Assembly: GCA_020152595.1 (NCBI GenBank)
Contig: JAIGNY010004531.1
Location: 664,001 to 728,000 of the forward strand
From: Chiridota heheva
Lineage: Eukaryota; Echinodermata; Holothuroidea; Apodida; Chiridotidae
DNA: 64,000 nt
Direction: 5' to 3'
The translations under genes were made by a program, and so were the position numbers. The notes below the pieces were generated by a model. The model saw only the letters and a program-made list of their open reading frames with translations. It did not search any database and was not told the DNA's origin. Shown one piece after another: positions 35,562-47,800 of the stretch (its first letter is position 1; each line of letters starts with the position of its first letter).

Positions 35562-36172
35562 CCCCTTTGACCAAGAACTCCTTTAAAACATCAGTAAATC
35601 AACCTAGAATATCGACAGATCAAAATGACTACTTTCTGGTGGAAACCTCATGACATCAGTTAATGAACCTAGAATATCAGCAGATCAAAATGACTACTTC
35701 CTGGTGGAAACCTCATGACAAACGACCAAGAACTCCTTTATAACATCAATTAATGAACCTAGAATATCAACAGATCAAAATGACTACTTTCTGGTGGAAA
35801 CCTCATAACAAACGACCAAGAACTCCTTTATAACATCAGTTAATGAACCTAGAATATCGACAGATCAAAATGACTACTTTCTGGTGGAAACCTCATGACA
35901 AACGACCAAGAACTCCTTTATAACATCAGTTAATGAACCTAGAATATCAACAGATCAAAATGACTACTTTCTGGTGGAAACCTCATAACAAACGACCAAG
36001 AACTCCTTTATAACATCAGTTAATGAACCTAGAATATCGACAGATCAAAATGACTACTTACTGGTGGAAACCTCATGACAAACGACCAAGAACTCCTTTA
36101 TAACAGCTGTAAATGAACCTGAATATCGACAGATCAAAATGACTACTTTCTGGTGGAAACCTCATGACAAGC
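35562..36172. repeat. 90 bp tandem repeat, about seven units
   Basis: The unit has GACCAAGAACTCCTTTATAA, CATCAGTTAATGAACCTAGA, ATATCGACAGATCAAAATGA and CTACTTTCTGGTGGAAACCT in order. The second unit lacks the first ~25 bases. Units alternate in two variants (ATATCGACAG with CATGACAAAC, ATATCAACAG with CATAACAAAC), a sign of two-unit amplification. Lies 2.2 kb after the CRIM1 stop and may fall in its 3' UTR or beyond. Confidence 0.95.
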
Positions 36173-37606
36173 ACCATCAATTAAATGTTTTTCAATTGGG
36201 TAGAATACCATGAGAAGTGGGACAAATGGATCACTTTAACAGGATGAATACATTGTGTATTCAAAAAGTTCATACAGTTGTCCATTTTCTACGTAGCAAC
36301 TTTTGATCTTAAATTTTTTTAGGAGACTAAGAAATTGATTTTAATTAGAAGGCCATTCTGTATCAACACTTAAAGCATTTTCTGAAGGTCTCTGGTTTGT
36401 GACCTTTTGTGATATGTATATTCAGAAAAACATGAAATGCACTTTAAATGGGTTTTATGTTTGTGCAAAATATAGAAGCAGGAGCAATGAATAAGATAAA
36501 ACATCTCATGAATACAGAGCCAATGCAGTATGTGTCTTCATATATATTGAGCTTAGTACACCAACATGTCCAGCATTATCTACAAGATAATGGCTCTTAT
36601 GAAAGCTCACTCCTCCACATAAATAACTTTCCTATTTTGGAAAATATAATCCAACAAAGAACAAGCATTTTGAACCTTCTTTAGGACTGAATTGTTGAAG
36701 AAAACTTTTTTTCTTAAAAAGCTGGAAAACATGATTCCACAAAAGAAGAAAGAAAAGCCCCTAATAAAGAATGTTGGAGGGAGACTATTTGTTCCACAGT
36801 CAAACAAGTCAATCTATCATTGTCAAAAATGAATTTTTTTGGTTTCTCATGGAAGTTTCAAACTGACATGATGGTGTGCCATTTCAATAATATTTTACAG
36901 GATAAGAAATTAAATATTCTAACAAATTATACGCGAAAAATCTTTTTAGCAGCTTAGATTGTTCTCTGTTCAGACAGGTATCACATGCTAATTATCTCAA
37001 TGATGTTCTCACTCATGTTTCTTTGACACTACAAAACTGAATTGAACTGGGGCTCCATGGTATCCCTCTGATTTTTGGTGCAGGATCAATTTTAATATCT
37101 AGCCTGTCATATCAGTGGAAAGTTAATCCTTTTGTTACATTTATACTTTTTACCTCTTCATTTTTGTGAAGTATGAGAGCTACAATCTTGGTCTCAGCTC
37201 GTTCAGGTGTCACTCCCCTCTTCAATGTCGGTAACACATTTTAACAAGCCCTCATGAGATTCTTCACATGTGAGATTACACACGAGACCAACATAATGAG
37301 GATGAGCATCCTTAATGTGTATTTTATTTGATAAAAGAAAGGAAAATCAGAAGTGTCCCAACAGTTTTGGCCAAGACTGAAATCAGGAGAAGCTACTTAA
37401 AGGTCACTTATATGGTGTTATTTGATTCCACCGAGAGAATGAACAACCTGAGGGGAGAAGGGGGATGGAGGGAGGGGGGGTTAGGGTTCCTTTAATGCAA
37501 GCTGCATTTGAAACATATTTCATTTTGTAGTTGCATTCAAGTGAAGAACTTCAAGAATAATGATTAGTCTGACACCCTCTATGTATCCAACTCATTTCCT
37601 TTGTAA

Positions 37607-37705
37607 TTGTTTGTTTGTATGTATGTACGTACGTACCTACGTTTGCATGCATGCATGTATACATGTATGTATGCATACATGCATGCCTACATGCATGTAT
37701 ATAAT
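37607..37705. repeat. GTAT/CATG/ACGT tetranucleotide tract
   Basis: Mixed GTAT, ACGT and CATG tetranucleotides. The open frame here reads Met-Tyr-Val repeats only. From 36175 to 37606 nothing else was recognised except a minus-strand AATAAA at 37323-37328, a possible CRIM1 polyadenylation signal. Confidence 0.9.
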
Positions 37706-38403
37706 AATAATCCTCCCGTGAATAAAACCTTGGCAGAACCTCAAATTAGGTCAACAAAGCCAAGCTGGCTATGCCAGTTTCTGAATTAAGAACTCGACTG
37801 AGAAACGTGACAGTACAAAGAAGGAAATATCAAAGACAAAGATTGACACTTTGCTTTGTTTGGTAGCCCATCATTAATGAAAATTTTAATCAGATTTATG
37901 ATTCAAAGATCCACAAATCTGATGATATCCACCTACAAAGAATTCTGACATATACTAAGGATTTAGCTTTCCGATTCACATGAAGTACATTATTTGCTTT
38001 GATTGCAAATTAGGACTGAAATTCAGCTATCTTGGTAATACACTCGGGTCAACACTTGGGTACCTGTATACATCAGACACCGATGCAAGATGCAAAAACG
38101 ATGGCTTCATGTGACAACATCTTGCAGAGAGATCCTGCTCTTCAATTACTCCTCTTTAATGTTTGTTTGGTTATTTGCATTTAATGACACTTGAACAGTT
38201 AAAGTCAACTCCTCTTTAATCCTTAATTTCTGCATCAACAAAAGAAGCCTCATTTCTTCCAAGGTATCTTCCATTCAAAGTACAAAAGCAATACAAAACA
38301 CTTCGGGCAACATCAATGAACAATTCCGTCTTAAATCTAGTCTTTTCGCTGAACAAAAAATATATATCTCTATATAATACACTTTAAAGAATAAATCCAT
38401 GCT

Positions 38404-38813
38404 CTACACTGCATCAATTTTCTTGCCAATACCATATTTATCTCCTAGTCTATTAATCTCATGCGCATCCAGTTTTGAGTTCACATTGTATTTATTCGCT
38501 AAGTTCTCCTTAAATACAGTGGAATCCCGAATGGAGTCTCTTACTGCGTCATTATTGCTAGGTTTGAAGTCTGTGTTCTTTGGTTTAATGGATGTGATTT
38601 GTACCACTGATGCTTCCGGGGGTTTCATGGGCATCTGTTTTTTATTGACATCATAGAAGAGTCTGTGTTTGCGTTTGATGAGGATGAAGAGGAGAAGAGT
38701 GAAGACACAGATGGCGAGAACGATACAGAGAATGAGGAGTACTGGAGAAGTAATTTGTGCATGAGCAGCAGGTGGCAAGAATCCACGGGTAGGGGATGAT
38801 CGATAAGATGGTT
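38404..38813 (-). CDS. CRIM1: CRIM1 last exon: membrane span and cytoplasmic tail
   Basis: Acceptor TTTCAG at 38814-38815 and stop TAG at 38406-38404. A short Ser/Pro/Ala stretch precedes the hydrophobic span SPVLLILCIVLAICVFTLLL, then FILIKRKHR as a stop-transfer signal and a ~90-residue charged tail ending KKIDAV. The tail does not resemble the vertebrate CRIM1 tail. The final Asp-Ala-Val could act as a class III PDZ ligand, which is speculative. Confidence 0.85.
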
Positions 38814-41800
38814 CTGAAAGAAAGTTCAAAATTTAAATTGAGAATACCACAGTATCTTCAAATTGATAGATTCACTATTTAGTTTTTAGATTCAACACCT
38901 TCAGTAATCAAGCACTAAATATATTCCTCCAGTATACATCAGTCTTTGAATATTATGAATTATTCAACATTAAACTTCTCATAAGTCTTATCATAAGTCT
39001 TAACACACTGAAAGTTTTTCTTTCTCGAAACACAAGAAAGAAAGAAAATACTTCATTCGTTAAGGGGGAATAGTGAATCATAAGAGAAAACATCTCTACA
39101 GAGATTGATGAGAACAAAGGTATTCATTACAAAGAAAACTGCAATTCAGTTACCTTTGATAATGGAAAACAGGGAAGCGGAAGTCAAAGTGACAAGCTTC
39201 ATTTCATTAAGGTAATAATGATAATAATAATAATAATAACAATAAGACTTATAATGCGCACAAACCACCTAAACTAGGTGCTTAAGGCGCCATACAATAA
39301 ATACAAAAATACAAATTAATTATAAAACAAAACAACAATTATTGAACATTGACAAAAGCCTTAGACATTAAGTCTTTAAATTCTTTTTAATGGAACCAAT
39401 AGTAATGAAAGATCTGATGTAAAATGGCAATTCATTCCATAACCGTGGGGCAGCGACAGCAAAAGACCTGTTCCCCCTCAATGAATGCTTAGATTTCGAT
39501 TAAAACAGAAGTAATTTATCTGAAGAATGTAAATTACGGACAGGAATATACAGTTTTAACAAATTAGATATGTAAAGTGGAGCACGACCTTGGAGAGATT
39601 TGTATATGATAAGCAATATCTTATAGATGATACGATATGATACAGGAAGCCACAGGTACAGAGATTAATTGCACTGAACCTTCAGAAGAATGACACTGAG
39701 CAGTCTTCTGAGCAGATAAGGATTTAAAGGAGAAGCGAGGGCATGTTTTTGTTGACCTGTTTTGCCTCCTTAGTAATAAACTGTTACTGTTTATGAATCT
39801 ACTACTTGGTATAAATAAATACTGGTGTTAGTTCTATAGCTCTCCATATAGGTCAAAAAGCTTGGTTGAATATTTTGGAGTCTCTATAAAATCGCTCCCT
39901 CACGTTTCAGTCTAGTGCCCATTTAACATGCGTGTAATCAAGCTCTATAACAATGAAGGGTTCATCTACCCGTGCAAGGACCCCAGGTACTTACTCTTTG
40001 TGCTTGAGATGGTATCTGAGCTCCATGAAGTTCTCTGCAAGGCTGCAGCTGCTTCTGTGGTTTTAGAACCTAAAGCAAGATGGATATTAATCGATTACAC
40101 TGATTTATTGCCCATTTTCTTCTGATTATTATTAAGGAAAAAGCTTGCCCTGGATTGAATAATAAAGCTATAAAATGTTATGGCAGAGTAATTTAGTCAA
40201 TAATTGGCAAAGTAAACACTATAAAATACACATCGTTTATGTATGTATGTTTAATAATCATTTCATTATAAGCTTACATCCAAGACAAAATTAACAACCT
40301 GAAGGTGAAGATAGAAATCTTCAGAATTGAACAAGTTGTTTTAGATCAAGTTTTTCATAGTTAGTTTTTTCAAACTTTGATAATTTCTTAAAACTTGGTT
40401 TATGTCGACTTCTAGACATGTAGAAGGAAATGTTTATCCTTATATATGAAGTAATACCATCGGCATCATGTGGACCTTTTACTCTCCTTCCTTACACACA
40501 TCTTCCTCAATCAAATACACAAGGTGCCAGAATTACACAGTTATAAGAAACTTGCCAACCCTGAATTATATTAATAATATATAAATCAATGCAGTGCTAA
40601 AATCTGCGATGGATTTAATAGTACTTCCAAAACCAAACTAGCTTCAGATCCCACCAGATGAAAGTTAATTACATGCAACACAAAACATGAGAAACTTAAA
40701 CAAAGTCAGATTTGATACAGAGTGAATAGATTGAGGAATTCATTCCATGAAGATTGGTCAGAAAAACCCAGTTACCAAGGGTTTTGCGTTTAGTAATTGT
40801 CACCTGTACAATAACGCTATCTTTCACATCCCAACTTCAGAAAGAAAAAAAACCTTACCTAATGAGTTGGTACTGAGTGGTGTTGGTGTGGTTTCATCTG
40901 TCAAAATGGAAAATTGTGTAAATGACGGCATACATTTTGATCAACTTAAGTATGAGCAGATATTGATGCAGATTAGTGATACAATGTAACATACTAATGA
41001 ACTATTACTCACTATATAATACCCTACAGTTGATGATGTTAAAAACATCCTCATTACAACAAAACATAATCTTTAATCCAGAAAAAGGGCACTCATATGC
41101 AACAGCACCATAATTAGTGTGTGACTAATAATTTTATCAAGATCACTAATGATTGATAAAAAATATCACCCTTACCCTTAATCAGTACCTTTAAATAGAG
41201 TGCAAAACCTATAAAGATCTTTGTATAATTTCATTTTTTTTTTTTAATTTAACTTTTTTCTCGACATCATTTTTTAAGCATATACACATTTGAACAATAA
41301 TTAGATAATAGAAAAAGTGCAGGAAGCCTGAAAAAGCAAAAGCTTGAACAGGCAGGCCACCTTGTCATCTTGATCTTTAGTTAATACCCTCACGACCAAC
41401 AACTTTCATTGAACTTTCATGAATGATTTTTTGTCCCTTAGGGTTGTTGCAATTCTTTGTAGTGTGGGTATTTCACCAAACCTATCATTAAACCTTCTTG
41501 TTTGAAGGATTTTAAATTGTTAAATCTTTATTCAGTACCTCTCTTCATCATGAAATATTTCCAACTTAATCACTCTAAACTGATCTTTCTGCTTTTTATG
41601 TAAATGTTGTCACTCACAATTGTTCTCTTTCACATATTTTCTTTGTTGTAATGAAAATCTTCGAAAATGAAAAAGTGAATGATATCTACCTCTGCAAAAT
41701 GGACAACAAAACCCTGGACCAGTAAGAGGGTTTATGCAATCCACAGGTGGACAGCTTGATTTGGAGCAGTGGTTGATGCCCTGCAAACATGTACACGTCA

Positions 41801-44800
41801 CACAATCAAAGGCAAGCCATGACTCCCCTTCCACATAATGCTCCAGTCCAAACTCGCAAACTGGTGTCCTAGGAAGCGCTGATAAAAAGAGAGAAAGATG
41901 AAAAGTTACAGCTCAATAGCATGAAATTTTGCAAACAGATTTTAAGATCAAAGTGAATTATTGTAACATGAACATATAAATTGAGAATTTGCATGGTTTT
42001 TAAGGTTTGGGAATAGTTTTGCAAAATCTACTCCTGCCATTTGAAACATAAATTGGGATAAGTAAAAGTGACATGGCTTTGTAAAACTAATAAATATTAG
42101 TAGTGTTCTTTCTGCTCCCTAATTTCCTCAGCAAGAAGAGGCACACAGCACACACATTAAAACGTTTTCTCATTAATCTGACTTTTGTTGTCTTTTGTTC
42201 GTATTTCCTGTATTTTAAAATTAATTGCTGATCAGTCACATGAGGCACGGGAGTCGTGGGGTGACAACTCTTGCACAATGTTATTATGCATGGGTTTAGA
42301 TTTACATACGGATCAGTTGCACACTATCTTGCAACTGGCAAAGAGTGACGATGAGATAAAATAGCACTAAATATGGTATGCCATTGAGAGCACAAAATTC
42401 TTTCATTTTCCTGTCGTTCAAGACTTGGAAAAAATAAGAAAAACTGAAAAATCTGCCATCTGTGGGTCACATGAGGACCCTAGAAAGACCGTGAAACAAC
42501 ATAACCTCTCTACCAAGAGATGTATGAAATGAACGGCTCATTCTCAGAATATGAAGGTATACTTCCATTAATTCTCATTATAACAACTCATTCATTCAAA
42601 CTAAATTTCCTGTCTATTCTGAAAGTAAACATTTTTTTTAATGGAGTTATGTAATCCCTTTGCCATCAGATGCTCTTTGCAGAATGCAAAGGTTTCTTCT
42701 AAAGTGCACTAACGAATATATCATTTATTTACTTCAAATCTCATTCTAACAATGCAAGAAATGAACTATTTATTGTTATCATAATCATCCCTTCTTTGAT
42801 ATATTGGTATTTATCTTTAATGTACTCACCCACACAGACGGGGCAGCACTGGCCCTTTTTCAGCACTGGTGTGTCACATGTCACAGTGGGACATGTCTGT
42901 GAGAAACAAGAGATGACTCCATTGTGACACTGACAGCTGTTGCAGTCATCCTCCTTCCAGGATGTACCGCTGGGAAAGAACTGGAGTCCTACGGAGGTGG
43001 GACGTATGCAAGGTTGTCCTTGTAGTTCTGGTATGCTCGAAGGTACAGATGATGGGTCTGGTGGAAACAACAGAAATTGTACAAATTTAGGACAAGATCA
43101 GAAATAAACAGCAAACATGATCAATTTGCTCATCGTTTAATCTTCTTTGAAGAACTGTCTTAATTTCTATAAACAAGTAAATTTGAAATCTACTTGCTAC
43201 TTGTTAACTTTTTTTCAAACTATTCTTTTATCACATATCTGTTACTCTTTTTTTCATGTCAATGCATCACTTTCTGGTGAAACTGCAAACAAGATACTAC
43301 CTTGAATTAAGTTTTCCCGATATATTGCTTTTTGCTATATTGTCACATCTTCCATACAGGTGTCTGTGATGAATATCAATAGTCTATCAAACAAGTACCC
43401 GAAATGAGCTTAGAGAAATTGACTTTTGTTGCATCTATCTATTTAACCAAGATTTAATGATTGGATATGATGGGGGAGCATTTTCTGTAAATCCCATCTT
43501 CCAGTATCATCATAATGCTTTTATTCATCTTCACGAAGATAAGCAGGTAATTTACAAATAAGGAAATTTTTAATCAGACCTTTAAAGTCTAGCAATAATA
43601 CCTAGTAGCTGGACACTCCACACTTCTAGAAATAAAATGTTAACTGTTTACACTCGACTGTAAAGTAGTTTGTGATAACTCACCTAACCCTTACAATATC
43701 ACGTAGGGAAAATATCATTGTTTTCAAACTACCTTTTTCTAAAAATAAAATTGGGATCTTACCGGAATCCTATAGGAGTGTGAATGGTTTCATCGCAAAG
43801 ATCTCGGAAAGATCTTTTATAGTATTTTTTTTTGGTGGGGGAGGGGGTCTTTACTTCTTTTTTTTTTCTCATTAAATTTTGTGTAATCATTCACAAATTC
43901 CACTATTTGTTTGTTTAAAATTTGTCAAAAATTTCAAAAAAATGTGTATTTTTGAAAAATTGTCAAAGATCTTATAGATATAATATGAAGACAAGTGAAA
44001 TTACCTAAATCTCATTGATTTTGATTCATACCTAGTCACAATTTTTAAATCATTTGTAAAATATGTAAAAGTTTATAATTTTTGGTGACTTTTTGACCAT
44101 TTTTGTTTTAAAAATTGTATGATCCACCCTTATACTGTAATCAAAAGTTTCAAAAATTATTATGTAGCGAATGAATAAGTCTTTCACATGGATTCACAAT
44201 AAAAGACATACCCCCTCTCGAAGTTGCAAAAACATTGTTACTGCATCATAACTCGAATACTGGCATTCTTGTGAGATGCAGAAAGTGCCTTACAACTTGT
44301 TTCAATGTAAAACTTACGAGTGGAAAGAATCGGAAGGCTTATCTGATGGGGCTTTACTACCTGGACCCGACCCAGAAGAGGCCCAGGAAATATCAGTACC
44401 TGCTGAAATTAATAGCGTGCTTTTTGAAATGGTAGTGTATTTTTCAAATTTCATAATAGCCTACTAAAATACTGTTAGGCCTATGCATAGCTTAGTGTGC
44501 ATCTCTTGAAAATGAAACCCTATAATTTAGCTAGCATTATTTGCTTGTAAATATTAGAAACAACAAAAATGGGTCATTTAAATCCGACGTAATAAACATG
44601 AATTGTCCTTTTTATAGTAAATTTGGATGAAACTATAAAGACCAAGCCAATATACCTATTTCACGAAATCCCAATTCATGTTGTTAGCTTCTGGTGCAGT
44701 GATGTAGGATTAAATTTTTAGGGATAAAGGGTTCAATGTTGGGGGCAAGAGACCCATGTTGGGGGCAAGAGACCCATGTTGGGGCAAAGAGATCTATAGT

Positions 44801-47800
44801 AGGGGCCAAGCAGTCCCATTTAGAAGGAAATCCTTTATTTTAAGGGGCCATATTTTTGGGGGCTCGCATTACCTCTGGTCTCCTCTCCCAATATAAAAAT
44901 CAGAAAACACACTTAACACCCCTCCCCCTGCTTGGAAACAGTTGCAAATGTATTTTTTACAGGTATTTTCCTATATTTTGACAAATTTGATGACATTTCA
45001 TATGCGGTACCAACTGTCAGTGAAGGATTTTAAGTTTAGCAATGTCAACGTTATTACTGATGCTCTGAACAATTTTGAGTGCCTTTTCACCAAGAATTAA
45101 TTATGGAATCAACAGAAGTAAGTTTGTAAAAGACATTCAGCACAAGCTGAATAAATAAAAGTATTTTCAAAGCTTTCTGTGAAAATTTTTAGGCTATATT
45201 ACTTTTGTGCATCATAGAAAGACCCAATGCATGTTTATGGGAAAGCCAGAAAGCTGTAATCGAGAGAGGAGGTGCATAGGTAAAACAAAAACAAAGTAGA
45301 GAGGGGGTGAAAGAGGAGAATTAAATATGGTTGTAGAGGGATGCATGCTGAAGGAAGGAGATTATTTTATCTAGAGGATTTTTCTGGAAGAACTCAGCAA
45401 TTAAGTTGTGGGGAGCAAGGGAAGCTCTGGGAAGGTTGTACAGGGGGCAAGCAAGGACAACGTGTTGGATTGTGAGGATGCAGTGGCAATTGTTACAGAG
45501 GGGTTGGGGGGAACCAATAAGGAGGTGGGAGTGAGTGAGGTGGGTGTGACCAATTCTAAGATGGGTAATATGAACGTTGTCGATACAAGAAAGGTTGTTG
45601 ATGGTAGAAAATTATGCAACTAATGTAAAGTATAAAGTCTTACCCTTCATATTACATAAATTTGTTACAGTGGAAAATGAAAATAAATTTGTGAAGAAGC
45701 TGCTTTCCAAAAAGTTCCCTAAAATAGACCCTGTTATCTCAAATGCTATGACAGAGTAAAGCTTAAAATAGTCCATCAAGCAACATTAGGAAACCAAAAT
45801 TACAACCCCTAACAATAATGACAGACATTTTGCAAACAATGGAAAATCCAAAACTTACCTTCAGTACACATTCCACAACACTTGCCATCTGTAATTACAG
45901 GGGAATGCACATGGTAGGGCAGGGCATGTCACAGTGTTACATAGTACATTGCCATTGTGGCAAATACAGTTGGTGCAAAAGTCCATGGACCATGTCTCAC
46001 CCTCCACGTAAAAGTGGCCCTCCAATGAATGGCAGATTTGCAGCGTGGAATCAGGTGGTGGAAGAATGTTAGGCATGGAATCTATATCCCAAACAAAATG
46101 AGCATCAAAATGAGAAAATAAATATTTGAATACTTTCACGAGAGATAAATGTAATTTTCTACAGGTTTGCAAACATAGAAGATTGGGATATGATGTTGCA
46201 GGACTCTTAGTCAAATAGTTGAAACTTTGTAATTACTTTAAGTTCATCTGTAATTTAGGAATAGAAATAAGTTATTCAACCATCTTAATAATCAGCTTGA
46301 CATAGAGGGTCATCAGTTGGTCCATCTTATGTTTATTACCTCATGCCATCATTTGTACTTCTTGTAATGACCTAATTTAAAGATAACATTAACTGTCACC
46401 AGTTCAAAATCAGCACTTTCTTTTTCTACTGTATAATCTCTTCTCCATATCAAACTTACCTGCTGACTTATGTATGCATAACTACTTATAAAATTAAGTA
46501 TTCTATTAAATAATAATACTCTTGTCAAAGTTAATATTCTAATAATGGAAATATCCCTCAAATCGGGTCTTTAATAACAACAACTCACCATCACAAATGG
46601 GACAGCAGAAATCAGGTTTGATGTGTGGCTGGCTGCAGATAGGACCAGGACATGTGATGAGGGAGCACATTTCCTGACCATTATGACAATAACACTGCCG
46701 GCATCCATCATGCCAGCTCTCACCATCAGCATAGATACCACCAGAGGATGACTCGCACATATGAGAGGATGTAGGCACAGGGGTCGACGTCAGAGAAGCT
46801 AAATGTAAGAAGAATTGATCACTTATATTACAACTGGAATCAGAGTAAGTTATCATGCCTAAAGGAACAGTTGCAAAATCAAGTTGCATTTCATTCAAAT
46901 GACTATGAACCCCTAGAATAGTAACAAAACCAGACTAGATTTAAAATCTTTTGAAAACAGGAAAATATTTTTTTAAAAATATTCTAATTTTTTAGGCTTA
47001 AGTATTGAATAAAATATGCAAACTTGGTATACTTGAGTTGTCTCATATTCATGTAGTTTTGGTCAGGAATAAGCAATCCAAGCTAGTCATTTATGCATCT
47101 TCATTAAATTATCATGCATTGCCAATCAATTATTCATACCCCTCAACAACTATTCATGTAATCCAAGAGAAAATTGCATCTCAAGTAACAATTCATGTAG
47201 CTCCAACAATAGCTATTCCAACATCTCTAATTATAAACAAAATGATTTCTTCCACATATTCCTCATCAGCATTCTCAAGTCATACCACAAGTTTTTAGGC
47301 AAAACCCACTTTACTTTCCAGCAAAATGACAACAAGAACTATTAAGATGACAAAAACTGAATGTATTTCAGGTTGTCGCCCCCACTTTTGAAAATTAATC
47401 TGAATTAGTAAATCTCTAAGAAATGTAATCCAAATATGCATATTATGAGGGCCATTGCATCATTTCTTTGAGCAAGCCTCAGCCCATTTAATATCACTTA
47501 TAAGCTGTATTCTCCTGTATAATCATGTTCTACTGGTTTTGCTCAGTTTTGACAAGTGTCAATCACGATACCCTGATCACTATCAAAAGGCATATACAGC
47601 CATGCAATAAGTTACTTGTGCCTTGCAGGTAGGATCAACATACTTAAAAACTTTCTTTAAACAACAGCAACAAATAAAAAAAAAAAAAGATTTTCCCTCT
47701 GAATGATCATAAACCTTTTGAAGTCTTGCCTTATCGTAAATAACTCAGGGAATTTGACACCCAAGCAGGTGGCGAGGTTATGCGTGGGAGGTTGCAGAAC

